Made by a program: the position numbers and the translations under genes. Shown piece after piece: positions 6,419 to 14,984 of a DNA stretch of 24,274 bases. This stretch comes from JBHHYR01 sp046757585 (GTDB lineage Bacteria > Desulfobacterota > Binatia > HRBIN30), in contig JBHHYR010000037.1 of NCBI GenBank assembly GCA_046757585.1, positions 1-24,274 on the forward strand. The letters run 5' to 3'. Position 1 is the first letter of the stretch. Each line of letters begins with the position of its first letter. A model generated the notes under the pieces. The model was not told the origin of the DNA and did no database searches. It was given only the letters and a program-made list of their open reading frames with translations.

Positions 6419-8122
6419 CTACGCACCGCCATGGTCCACGACCATCGACATGGCCGCCCGCGGGCATTCCTCGACACACTGGCCGCAACCCTTGCATTGC
6501 ATGTTGATGGCGAAAAACCCGTCCTCACGCTGCACCACGGCGGAGTCGGGGCAGTAGATGAAGCAGTTGCCACACACCGTACATTCTCCGCAGTGAAAGC
6601 AGCGCGCCGCTTCCTGGACCGCAACGTTCTCCGGCACCGTGGTGTTGACTTCGGCGAAGTCGGATCGCGTGTCCGCGGGCAAGTGCGGTCTCGGCAACCG
6701 ATCCCGCACTGGGAAATAATCGGCATTGATGGCGCTGTACGAAACGGTGTGGCGCATGCGCGGAGGGTCCTGGCCGGCGATGAGCTGGTGATACGCGTGC
6801 ATGGAGATCGCCTGAGCCGCCGCCGCTCCCAGGGTGACACGCGGCAGCCACGCCCGCCAGTCGCGCCCCCGCAGGAAACAGTCGATGCCGACTGCAGCCC
6901 GCTTCGCGCCGCCAATCGCCTGCACGACGTTGTACGATCCCGCGATGTCCCCAGCCGCGAATACCTGGGGATACACCGTCCGTCCCACTGCATTGGTACG
7001 CAGGATGCCATTCACTAGCCAGTCGGCGGGAAGCCACGGCGCGTCGAGCCGCTGGCCGATGGCGTAGACGATGTGATGACAACGCACCGCGGTGCGTTGG
7101 CCGTTCAAGACGGGCCGGCCACTTTCCAGCCGCTCGACCCCCTGCATGCCGACGACCATGCCGTTGCCGTCCGCTTCCAGCTCGACCGGCGCCCAGGCGG
7201 GGTGGAGGCGGATCTGCTCCTGCTCGGCCGCGCGGATCTCATCGGGATGTGCTGGCATGTGGTCGTGGTCTTCCAAACAGTACACACTGACCGCCTCCGC
7301 ACCGAGGCGCTTCGCCGTGCGTGACACATCGATGGCCACGTCGCCACCGCCGATGACCAGCACGCGTCCCTCGAGCTGTGACAGTAGTCCTTCACTCGCC
7401 CGGTACAAGAAATCGAGCCCGGCCATCGCGGAAACCCGCTCGATCCCAGCGAGCGGCAACGGACGAGCCGCGGAGAGGCCCACGCCGATGAACACGGCGT
7501 CGTGCTCCGCCACCAACGTCTCGAACGTCAGGTCGCTGCCCACGGCCACTCCGGTGCGGAACGCGATGCCCATCTCCTCCAGCCTGTCCGCTTCTCGACC
7601 GACCAGATGACGGGGTAAGCGGTAGGGGGGGATTCCGTATCGCAACACGCCGCCGACTGCGGAACGTTTCTCGTACACGGTGACCCGATAGCCCAGCCAC
7701 GCCAGGTGATAGGCGACGGTCAAGCCGGCCGGACCGCTGCCGACGACGGCGACGTGCTCGGGATGGCGGGCGAGCGGCCGGACCGTGGGGGTCTGCCCGT
7801 GATCGGCCATCGCCCGCTCGATCATGTTAATGGCAAGGGGATGGTCGTGCTGCGCCCGGTTGCACACCGGCTCGCAGGGATGGTAGCAGACCCGCCCGGT
7901 GATCGCCGGAAAGGGGCTCTCCTGGCAGAAGAGCTCCAAGGCAGCGGTGAACTGTCCGCTACGAACCAGGTTGAGCGCCCAGGCGATGTCGTGGCCTGCC
8001 GGGCACGCCACGCGGCACGGACTTGTCTTCTCGCCGAAATCATACACGGGAATCACGGTCCGTTGCGCGCTGACATCGACCTCCGAAGAGAGCCCCTTTG
8101 AATGAAACCGGATGTCACCCAT
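6419..8122 (-). CDS. Fused FAD/NAD(P) oxidoreductase and 2[4Fe-4S] ferredoxin subunit of the 2-oxoacid oxidoreductase
   Basis: The 567-residue protein joins two parts. Residues 30-410 are GltD-like: an N-terminal Fe-S domain (Cys36, 40, 79, 83, 87), an FAD Rossmann motif VAVVGSGPAGL (124-134), an NAD(P) motif VLVIGGGDVA (254-263) and a second FAD motif VFAAGDIAG (387-395). Residues 508-553 are a PorD-like ferredoxin with CTVCGNCFIYC and CKGCGQCVEEC, each followed by Pro, plus an extra CFHC pair. It would pass electrons from the TPP site through Fe-S clusters and FAD to NAD(P)+. In phenylglyoxylate:NAD oxidoreductase these parts are separate subunits. The ATG at 8122 overlaps the gamma-subunit stop by 8 bases, implying coupled, stoichiometric translation. 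Confidence 0.88.
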   Translation of the reverse strand: MGDIRFHSKGLSSEVDVSAQRTVIPVYDFGEKTSPCRVACPAGHDIAWALNLVRSGQFTAALELFCQESPFPAITGRVCYHPCEPVCNRAQHDHPLAINMIERAMADHGQTPTVRPLARHPEHVAVVGSGPAGLTVAYHLAWLGYRVTVYEKRSAVGGVLRYGIPPYRLPRHLVGREADRLEEMGIAFRTGVAVGSDLTFETLVAEHDAVFIGVGLSAARPLPLAGIERVSAMAGLDFLYRASEGLLSQLEGRVLVIGGGDVAIDVSRTAKRLGAEAVSVYCLEDHDHMPAHPDEIRAAEQEQIRLHPAWAPVELEADGNGMVVGMQGVERLESGRPVLNGQRTAVRCHHIVYAIGQRLDAPWLPADWLVNGILRTNAVGRTVYPQVFAAGDIAGSYNVVQAIGGAKRAAVGIDCFLRGRDWRAWLPRVTLGAAAAQAISMHAYHQLIAGQDPPRMRHTVSYSAINADYFPVRDRLPRPHLPADTRSDFAEVNTTVPENVAVQEAARCFHCGECTVCGNCFIYCPDSAVVQREDGFFAINMQCKGCGQCVEECPRAAMSMVVDHGGA

Positions 8123-8675
8123 CACTGACTCTCTTGAGCACGCGGACTTCCTGGAAGCCGCGCGACGCAGCGTCGACATTCACCGCCGCATCACGTGTGA
8201 AGCGCGCAGTGATCGCCCGCTGCATGACCTCGAAGGGAAAGAGGGCGCTGACCCGTGCGAACGCACCGGCCATGGTTGTGCTCACCGTCGGCACGTTGGC
8301 CTTCACGAGGCCACGTTCCCGTGCGATCCGATTGCCGTCCACATAGGCAACCACTTCGGCGACGCTCGTGAACGCATCGGGAGGAACCGCACAGTTGATC
8401 AGGACGAAGCAGCCCGGGGCGGCCTTGTCCACGACGTCCGGGGTCAGCATGTTGGGATGCAGCACCATGATCCCATCGATGTGGCTGGTCGGTAAGGCAC
8501 GGTCCCCGCTGGGATCGATCTTGACCGAATAGACGAGGGGCTGCCCCATCTTGGCACCCGTGTACAGCGGCATACCCTGCACAGCACCGCCCTCGCTGAA
8601 GAGCGACGCAATGATGAGCTCGCCCGCTAGCTTCGCCCCCTGCCCTCCCCGGCCGTAAATGAGAATCGTCTTCAT
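8115..8675 (-). CDS. 2-oxoacid:acceptor oxidoreductase, gamma subunit
   Basis: The 186-residue product is a gamma-type subunit, a domain that contacts the CoA-binding and TPP domains in pyruvate:ferredoxin oxidoreductases. It begins MKTILIYGRGGQGAKLAGEL, the glycine-rich signature of the family, and has MPLYTGAKMGQPLVYSVKID and MVLHPNMLTPDVVDKA. It is the first gene of a four-gene minus-strand operon (gamma, fused flavin-ferredoxin, alpha, beta). The ribosome site before the ATG at 8675 is poor. The upstream leader of about 200 bases contains a hairpin and a candidate promoter. Confidence 0.88.
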   Translation of the reverse strand: MKTILIYGRGGQGAKLAGELIIASLFSEGGAVQGMPLYTGAKMGQPLVYSVKIDPSGDRALPTSHIDGIMVLHPNMLTPDVVDKAAPGCFVLINCAVPPDAFTSVAEVVAYVDGNRIARERGLVKANVPTVSTTMAGAFARVSALFPFEVMQRAITARFTRDAAVNVDAASRGFQEVRVLKRVSDG

Positions 8676-8706
8676 GCGAGTGGTCCCGCACCAACGCTCG
8701 GCGTAG

Positions 8707-8731
8707 CCCGCAGCTTCACTTGATCTGCGGG
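8707..8731 (-). promoter_or_regulatory. Hairpin in the leader of the oxidoreductase operon
   Basis: CCCGCAG (8707-8713) and CTGCGGG (8725-8731) form a perfect 7-bp stem with an 11-base loop, about 32 bases upstream of the gamma-subunit ATG. It could act as a leader hairpin affecting initiation or message stability. No poly-U run follows on the minus strand, so it is not an obvious terminator. Confidence 0.35.
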
Positions 8732-8893
8732 GTCAGGCTCGCCGCGCACAGCACCACCCCTTGCGCGGCTCTTGCTGCCCGGCTCAACCACAACAAAACC
8801 TCCGACGGCGTGCGCCAGCAAACACCGGCAGGCTTTCTTCCGTCAAGACGGAGCGGGGCATCCGGCCGGACAGCGGATTTGTACATCACATAT

Positions 8894-8922
8894 TACATAT
8901 CTGAGCCCTACCGGGCAGGCAA
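8894..8922 (-). promoter_or_regulatory. Candidate promoter of the 2-oxoacid oxidoreductase operon
   Basis: On the minus strand TTGCCT (8922-8917) and TATGTA (8899-8894) are 17 bases apart. This is the only strongly AT-rich spot in a 283-base gene-free stretch, and it lies after the kinase stop. The predicted start near 8887 would give a leader of about 210 bases. A 14-bp palindrome (TCCGTC, AA, GACGGA at 8839-8852) lies within that leader. Confidence 0.4.
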
Positions 8923-8958
8923 GAGCACGAATGGGTGTGGCGCTGGCCCGCGAACGTG

Positions 8959-11361
8959 TCAGGCTGCTACACGACGGGCCACACTGCCGTGAACAGGAGG
9001 CAGCCACACGCGAAATCGCGAGCCTGTGCCAACGGTGCTGTCCACGGTGATCGTTCCGCCCAGGAACATGAGCAGACGGCGCACGATGTAGAGCCCCAAC
9101 CCGACGCCGCCATGCCGGCGGGTTGTCGAGCCGTCGACCTGGCGAAATGGATCGAAGATGATCGGCAGCGCCTCCGGCGAAATGCCGACGCCGGTATCTT
9201 CAACGCAGAACTCGACGCCCCTCTCACACGCCGCCGCCCTGACGATCACACATCCGTGGTCGGTGAACTTCGCCGCGTTGGTGACCAGGTTCTTCAGAAC
9301 TACCTTCAACTTCAGCACATCGGTTCGCAGTGGGGGCAGGTCGGGTGCCACGTGCCACTCGAAACGGACCTCGGGCTTCTCGCGAATCTCCTCGGTCTCC
9401 GCTTTCACCGCGTCGATCAGGTGGCTGATCTGGACCTCCTGTACGTCCACCTCGACATGCCCCGTCTCAAGGCGGCTCAGGTTGAGGGTGGCGTTGATCA
9501 GATCGAGCAGCTCACGCGCACTGCGCTCCACCCGCTGCACGGGCTCCATCTGCTCAGGTGCCAGCGCGCCGAACGCCCCTTCACGCAGGAGGTCGTTATA
9601 GCCGATGATGACGTTCAAGGGCGTGCGCAGCTCATGGGACATCGTCGACACGAACTCAGACTTCAGCCGACTGGCACGCGCCAGCTCCTCCACCAGTCGG
9701 GCGTTCTCCAAGGCCAGTGACGCCAGCTGTGCGACCCCTCCGGCGATCCGCCGTTGCGTGGGTGTAAACGGCTCAGGGCTGGTGCGAACGTTGGCGACTT
9801 GGAGGCCGATGATCGCATCGCCGCGCCGCAAGGCCATGCACAGCTGCCACGACTGCCGTTGTTGTGGGGTAGAAAGCACGTCGGAGGGCGTTGTGTGTAC
9901 CTCGGCCACGTCGTCGTGTTCGAGGCGCGAGAACAGGACACCCATCAGGGCGCGTGGCACCCTCACCGCTCGTGCCACCTCTTGCTCCTCAGGCGTGGCG
10001 CCGTACCCGGCCACGGGGATGAACACGTCGCCCTCCTGCTGCCACAGCAACGTATGGCTGGTGTCACAGTCGAGCACCTGGGCGCTGACCTCGCACAACC
10101 GGTCGAGCAGTGCTGGCTGGTCCAGCGCCGAGATCAGCGCCTGGCCCACGCGCGCCAGTGCGCCGTAAATTTTCACTTGCTCCCGCACCGACTGCTCGGC
10201 TCGGAGGCGGGCAACCGCCTCCGCCAGCACGTTTGCCACCCCTTGGAGGAAGTGAACATCGTCAACCGTGAAGGTCCTCCGGTGCCGGGTGTGGGCACCG
10301 AGGACGCCGAACGGCTGTTCCTGCCCCTGAATGATCACGCTCATGCCCGCGACCACTCCGTGGTCGCAGAGTAAGGGCGGCCCGCTGAAGCGCGATTCGC
10401 TTCGGAAGTCCGTGACAATCACTGGCCCGTTGCTCCGTATTGTGTACCCGGCCTGTGAATCGGTCTCCGCGCTCACCGTGGCGTGGCCTACCAGCCCCTC
10501 GTTCCATCCTACGCCCGCCCGCAGCCGCAGCTCGCTGCCACCGGGCAAGAGTTCGAGAACCTTCGCATATTCCACCCCCAGGGTAGTGGCAACGACCCTC
10601 ACTGCATGCTCCATGAGGACGGAAAGGTCTGAATTGGCTAACGCGTACTGCCCCAGCTCGGCCACCACGGCCTGCTGACTCGTCCGCACCCGCAGGTTTT
10701 CATCAACCCGCCTGCGCTCGCTGATTTCGCGGCGGAGCTCAGCGCTCGCGCGAGCCAGCTCCGCCTCTTGACGAAAGAGGTTGCGCCGAAACCGCTCATC
10801 CGACAGGGCACCGGCCACCGTGACGCTGCCGATGAATGCCAACCCAATTACGTTCAACCCGATCGGCGTGATCGCACCCACGCCCAGGCCAATCGCCCCG
10901 CAATACATCGCCAGACTGGCACCCACCACTACCAGCTGGCGCTGGCCTCCCCAGGGAAAGAGCACCATCGTACCGACGATCAAGTAGCTCAGCGCCAGTC
11001 CCAGGATCTCCAGCTCGCCGGACACCACGATGTGGTAGCTGGTGACCAGCACGACCAGGCCGATGACCGTGAGAACCGTCATGTTGACGCAGCGCCTGGG
11101 CCGCGCCTGCGCCCGGCGGGCGAACACGAGACCCAGTCCACACAAGAAGGCTTCGAGCCCGTAAATGATTGCATAGACGGTCGAGCGGCCCGGGTGGGCG
11201 TGGTCCTCGACGATCCACGCGAAGGCGAAACTCAGCAGGAAGCCTACGATTGCAAAGGGCAGGCGCGCCGTAACGATGTGGGCGATCTGGGCAGGATACC
11301 CGTGATCGAGGTCTACCGTACCCTGGCGAGCACGTATCGCACCCTCCCCTATTCCATGCAT
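8959..11361 (-). CDS. Membrane sensor histidine kinase with two GAF domains
   Basis: The 800-residue protein senses a signal and autophosphorylates. It has six predicted membrane spans between residues about 33 and 186 (for example LPFAIVGFLLSFAFAWIV), a short coiled coil near 195-230, GAF-like domains at about 245-389 and 411-556, a HisKA domain with STMSHELRTPLNVIIGY (His576), and an ATPase domain with N-box NLVTNAAKF (692-700), EDTGVGI (721-727), DPFRQ and GGVGLGLYI. There is no receiver domain and no response regulator gene beside it, so it is an orphan kinase. The ATG at 11361 is chosen because the first span begins soon after; an ATG at 11469 would add 36 Pro/Arg-rich residues. It lies upstream of the oxidoreductase operon, which may be a target. 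Confidence 0.88.
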   Translation of the reverse strand: MHGIGEGAIRARQGTVDLDHGYPAQIAHIVTARLPFAIVGFLLSFAFAWIVEDHAHPGRSTVYAIIYGLEAFLCGLGLVFARRAQARPRRCVNMTVLTVIGLVVLVTSYHIVVSGELEILGLALSYLIVGTMVLFPWGGQRQLVVVGASLAMYCGAIGLGVGAITPIGLNVIGLAFIGSVTVAGALSDERFRRNLFRQEAELARASAELRREISERRRVDENLRVRTSQQAVVAELGQYALANSDLSVLMEHAVRVVATTLGVEYAKVLELLPGGSELRLRAGVGWNEGLVGHATVSAETDSQAGYTIRSNGPVIVTDFRSESRFSGPPLLCDHGVVAGMSVIIQGQEQPFGVLGAHTRHRRTFTVDDVHFLQGVANVLAEAVARLRAEQSVREQVKIYGALARVGQALISALDQPALLDRLCEVSAQVLDCDTSHTLLWQQEGDVFIPVAGYGATPEEQEVARAVRVPRALMGVLFSRLEHDDVAEVHTTPSDVLSTPQQRQSWQLCMALRRGDAIIGLQVANVRTSPEPFTPTQRRIAGGVAQLASLALENARLVEELARASRLKSEFVSTMSHELRTPLNVIIGYNDLLREGAFGALAPEQMEPVQRVERSARELLDLINATLNLSRLETGHVEVDVQEVQISHLIDAVKAETEEIREKPEVRFEWHVAPDLPPLRTDVLKLKVVLKNLVTNAAKFTDHGCVIVRAAACERGVEFCVEDTGVGISPEALPIIFDPFRQVDGSTTRRHGGVGLGLYIVRRLLMFLGGTITVDSTVGTGSRFRVWLPPVHGSVARRVAA

Positions 11362-11569
11362 TCGCTGGCCCGCACCTGGCTCTTGCGTCACAGATTGCAG
11401 ATTGCAAAGAATACGCCAAGGTGCAGCGGGTACAGCGGTCGGTGGTGAAGCCCGCCGCCCGGCAGGCATGGTCGCTCACAATCCCAGCTTGCGGTGCAAA
11501 AATGGCCGGACGCCCGGGAGAACTCCTCTGGCAATACCGTAGCTGCGGGGTGATCTGTCTACCGACGGC

Positions 11570-12922
11570 TCAACGAGCGTCGCTCTCCGGGGGCAGCGCG
11601 CGAACGGTGACGTGCAGAGGAAAGCGTTGTGCCCGGACGAACTCGCGCACGTTGATGCCGGCCGGCAGCGCCCAGCTGACCGAACGCAAGTGGTGCGCCC
11701 CAGCCCGAACCTTTCCCCACTGGTCGAGCTGATAACCGATGCCGGGCTCCTGGCCGGGATATCCTTCCGGGGGAGCGGGCCGGCTGTCTTCGCGGTACAG
11801 TAGCCGGCGTCGCACGCTGGCAAGCGACGGGCTGACGTCCATTGTCTGCAGCAGGGTCAGATGGGGACCCTCCAGGGCAAACCAAGACGCTGGCAACTGG
11901 TTGAGAGCGGCTTTTTCGGCAGTCATCCGGCCGTTGATTGCAATTGGGCGAGCAAGCCCGGGCACCAGCAGCAACCAGCCTTTGAGGTCCCGGAAATCAA
12001 GGATCGTTCGGATCACGATGCTACCGAAGAAATACGTGGGCGGGAAGTTCAGGTACAAAGCGACCGGCAACTCGGCGAAGTCGCGATAGAAATACGTGTA
12101 CGAACCAAACGTGGGAGAGCGGATACCCCAGCCGATGCGTACCCGCTGCCGCTGGCGTCGGATGACACGGATCGGCCCTTGCCCCCAGGCGACGAACTCG
12201 GTCAGCAGATCGTCTTCGGTGCGTGAGAAATGCAGCAGACCCCAGAGAAAGGCAGCCGTCGCACGCACCTTGAAGCGGTCGAGCAGGTTTCCGCCAACCG
12301 CGCCGTCACGTGCTCGGATTCCCAGATAAGCAGGCGTACCATTACGGAACCCGAGGGTCACATGCGCCCCCTGTACCCGATCGGTTGCGGGATCGTAGTC
12401 GACATACGAGGTGGGAGCGCGTGGAGCCGGCGTGTCGAACCCGAGCAGATACGCCCACCGCGTCGAACCGGTTAGCGGGTCGTGAACCGAGACCTCCGCC
12501 ACCGGCAGGCCGTGAGGCAGGTCCGCAGTGGGTACGCGTGTCCCTGCATCCATGGCCATGAAGAGCAGCACGTCGTTATCATCCAACACGGCGCGGGGTG
12601 TGTCGAAGTTGGGCTGCGGCCCTCGCTCGAGCACCCATTGGCCCTCGGCATCGCGCTCATCGATCTGGAATGGGATGGGCTGCCAGCCGTGGTGCGCACC
12701 GGCGCCCACACTGCGCCGCGCCACCAGGGCAAGGCGATTGATCGGATAGCCAGCGAGCCTGGCGATATCCGTACCAGGGATTTTCACCACCTCAGCAAGG
12801 CGCACCGACGTGGCGGCGGCAGGCAACGCCACCAGCACGGGTAGGTTCAACAGCAGCGTAAGCCACGTTGCCAGCAGTATTCGGCGGTCATGAGCCGGCA
12901 CAGGTGAGAAATGGCTTGACAA
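11570..12922 (-). CDS. Exported protein of unknown function, divergent from the envelope transport operon
   Basis: The 450-residue product has a signal-peptide-like start (RRILLATWLTLLLNLPVLVA, residues 13-32, then LPAAATS). Visible segments include YPINRLALVARR, WQPIPFQIDERDAEGQWVLE, LDDNDVLLFMAMDAGTR and a beta-rich, aromatic middle (FGSYTYFYRDFAELPVALYL). It has no long membrane span after the signal, so it should be periplasmic or attached to the outer membrane. I do not recognise a named family. The full frame starts at a TTG (12922) with GAGGG upstream; a GTG at 12901 is an alternative. It shares a 96-base divergent intergenic region with the DUF1302 operon, which suggests a linked role or shared control. 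Confidence 0.75.
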   Translation of the reverse strand: MSSHFSPVPAHDRRILLATWLTLLLNLPVLVALPAAATSVRLAEVVKIPGTDIARLAGYPINRLALVARRSVGAGAHHGWQPIPFQIDERDAEGQWVLERGPQPNFDTPRAVLDDNDVLLFMAMDAGTRVPTADLPHGLPVAEVSVHDPLTGSTRWAYLLGFDTPAPRAPTSYVDYDPATDRVQGAHVTLGFRNGTPAYLGIRARDGAVGGNLLDRFKVRATAAFLWGLLHFSRTEDDLLTEFVAWGQGPIRVIRRQRQRVRIGWGIRSPTFGSYTYFYRDFAELPVALYLNFPPTYFFGSIVIRTILDFRDLKGWLLLVPGLARPIAINGRMTAEKAALNQLPASWFALEGPHLTLLQTMDVSPSLASVRRRLLYREDSRPAPPEGYPGQEPGIGYQLDQWGKVRAGAHHLRSVSWALPAGINVREFVRAQRFPLHVTVRALPPESDAR

Positions 12923-12945
12923 TGGAAGGAACCCTCACATATGGA
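12916..12945 (+). promoter_or_regulatory. Candidate promoter of the DUF1302/RND operon
   Basis: A perfect -35 hexamer TTGACA (12916-12921) is followed after 18 bases by TATGGA (12940-12945), a modest -10. Transcription would begin near 12952, leaving a leader of about 67 bases with a strong AGGAGG site before the ATG at 13019. The -35 box overlaps the start codon of the divergent gene. Confidence 0.45.
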
Positions 12946-13018
12946 AACCGGTGTGCCGGCCTGCCGGCTGCCCGTTACTCAGTGCACGCAATGGAAAGTG
13001 AAGTGAGAGGAGGTCCTC

Positions 13019-14890
13019 ATGGTGCGAATGTGGCTGAGGGCTTGGCCGGTCGTGTGCCTCGTGGTTGTCATCCTTGGTACGTGGCGGGCCCAGAGCAACG
13101 CCATCTCCATTGACAAGAATGGAGAAATCAGGTTCGGGGTCAGAGCGTACACCAACGCTCGTCTGGGCACCCAGCACACGCATGACGGCGTTCTCATCCC
13201 GACGACGGGGAGACATCTCACCTCGGTGAGCGGAACCTTCCCGCAGTCGTCGGCTGGGCATCTGCGGCAGAACCGGTACTTTATCGAAGCCGAACTCAAC
13301 CATGACCTTACTCGCCTGTTGCGGGAGGGTGTAGGGCCGCTGGCTCTTCTCAACTATCTGCCGTTCAAGATCAAGCGGTTGAGCTACCACGTCACGTTTC
13401 GCGGCGAGGGTGACGGCATCTTCGACTTCGGCCCCAAAGAGTTCAGCACGGCGCGGGAGTTCGAGAAGGTGCGCGAAGCCTTGCCTCCGCTGTCGCTGAT
13501 TGCAAACAACCAGCAAGCCTTCGTCGATGTGTTCGGCGCTCGGCACACCCTCCGCAAGCTCGCCTCGGATCGGGAGCGATTGTTCCAGGCGTTCGTCCAA
13601 GCTTCAGTGGGCAATTTGTTTCTCCGGGTCGGCCGGCAGGTGCTGTCCTGGGGCGAGACGGACGGGTTCCAGCTCCTCGACCACATCAACCCACTGGACA
13701 ATGGCTTTGGCGGCTTCCTGATCGCGCTCGATGAGCGGCGTGTGCCCCTGGATATGGCCCTTGCCAATTACTACTTCGGCAGCTTGGGCCCCTTCTCTGA
13801 GATGTTCCTCGAAGGCTATCTGGCCATTGACAACAAGGTCGGTTTCTTTCCCGGCACACCAGCGGGCTCACCCTGGGCGTTGCCGAGCCTGGGGGCGCCA
13901 ACGAACGTCAGCCGAACCATTCTCGACCAGCCTGCGCGGACCTTGACGAACGCCACAGGTGGTTTTCGCTTCGTCTTCAACGCTCTGGATGCGACGTTTA
14001 GCATCGCACACTACTACACGCACTTCGATACCCCGGCCGTGCAAGTCTTCACGAACCCGAACTTGCCTGGTAGTGGCACGACAAAGGGGCTGTTGAGCGC
14101 CTTCGACGACGGGCAGCCGTGCCCCAGCCTGAGCGACCCGACGAAGCCGGATCCCTCGCGACGACACTGTGGGGCCCCAACCCGGATCGTGGCGACGGCC
14201 CCTAGGGTCCAGGTGACGGGGGGCAGCGTCACCTTCGCGGTCCCGCAGTTCTACAGCATCGTGCGCGGCGAGATTGCCTACTTCAAGGATGAGCCCGCGT
14301 TCACTCAGGGGCAGCTCGATCCGTTCATCTTCAACCCCCTGCGGCGCACGAAGAATTCAAAGACCACGGGAGGCCGGCGCCTGCGCGACTCGATCAATGC
14401 TGTGATCGGGATCGACAAGAACCAGTGGATCCGTGCGCTGAACTCCCACCAGACGTTTCTCTTCTCGACGCAATTCTTCTACAAGCACATCAACAACGCG
14501 GCAGGCCGGAAGATTTTCAGACCGGACGGCTCGATCAATCCCGACCGGGAGGTGTTGCCGATCATTTTCGATCTGCGTGACGTCTTTCTGCGCGGGTCCA
14601 ACGTCGGACGGCTGGAGCCGATCTTTATCCGGCAACCCGCCAACCAGTACCTGCAAACCTTGTTCGTCGGCACCTCGTACCGCAGCGGGACGATCAATCC
14701 GGGCTTCACGCTGTTCTATGACTGGGGCGGTGCGTTTCTGTACCAGCCCTCGGTCACCTTCATTCGGGATCCCTTCCGGCTCACCATCGATTTCAGTATC
14801 CTCGATTCGCACATCTTCAAAGGTGGCAGTGGCGTGAGCCTCTTCAAGGATCGTGACAATGTCCAGTTCAAGTTCGAATATGATCTTTAG
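13019..14890 (+). CDS. DUF1302-family outer-membrane protein
   Basis: The 623-residue product has a signal peptide (WPVVCLVVVILGTWRAQSNA, ending about residue 28) and a beta-rich body. The family's hallmark GRQVLSWGETDGFQLLDHIN lies near residues 205-225, and the chain ends in the amphipathic strand NVQFKFEYDL, as outer-membrane barrels do. DUF1302 proteins are widespread with DUF1329 proteins and RND pumps in hydrocarbon, steroid and lipid gene neighbourhoods; their mechanism is not established. A strong AGGAGG site fixes the start. It is the first gene of a four-gene operon and would be the outer-membrane channel or receptor part. Confidence 0.88.
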   Translation: MVRMWLRAWPVVCLVVVILGTWRAQSNAISIDKNGEIRFGVRAYTNARLGTQHTHDGVLIPTTGRHLTSVSGTFPQSSAGHLRQNRYFIEAELNHDLTRLLREGVGPLALLNYLPFKIKRLSYHVTFRGEGDGIFDFGPKEFSTAREFEKVREALPPLSLIANNQQAFVDVFGARHTLRKLASDRERLFQAFVQASVGNLFLRVGRQVLSWGETDGFQLLDHINPLDNGFGGFLIALDERRVPLDMALANYYFGSLGPFSEMFLEGYLAIDNKVGFFPGTPAGSPWALPSLGAPTNVSRTILDQPARTLTNATGGFRFVFNALDATFSIAHYYTHFDTPAVQVFTNPNLPGSGTTKGLLSAFDDGQPCPSLSDPTKPDPSRRHCGAPTRIVATAPRVQVTGGSVTFAVPQFYSIVRGEIAYFKDEPAFTQGQLDPFIFNPLRRTKNSKTTGGRRLRDSINAVIGIDKNQWIRALNSHQTFLFSTQFFYKHINNAAGRKIFRPDGSINPDREVLPIIFDLRDVFLRGSNVGRLEPIFIRQPANQYLQTLFVGTSYRSGTINPGFTLFYDWGGAFLYQPSVTFIRDPFRLTIDFSILDSHIFKGGSGVSLFKDRDNVQFKFEYDL

Positions 14891-14984
14891 GTGGCGCCCC
14901 TCGCGGGCCCGGCCTGGAACTTTTCGCCCCGGTGCGGTTGTTGTAGTCGGTAGCTCTAGCACCCAGGGGACAGGTGAGTAATCC

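Noticed and set aside
11378..11409. Tandem repeat AGATTGC in the kinase 5' region as a regulatory array
   Set aside because: Only two copies of a 7-base unit, which may lie inside the coding sequence if the longer start is used.
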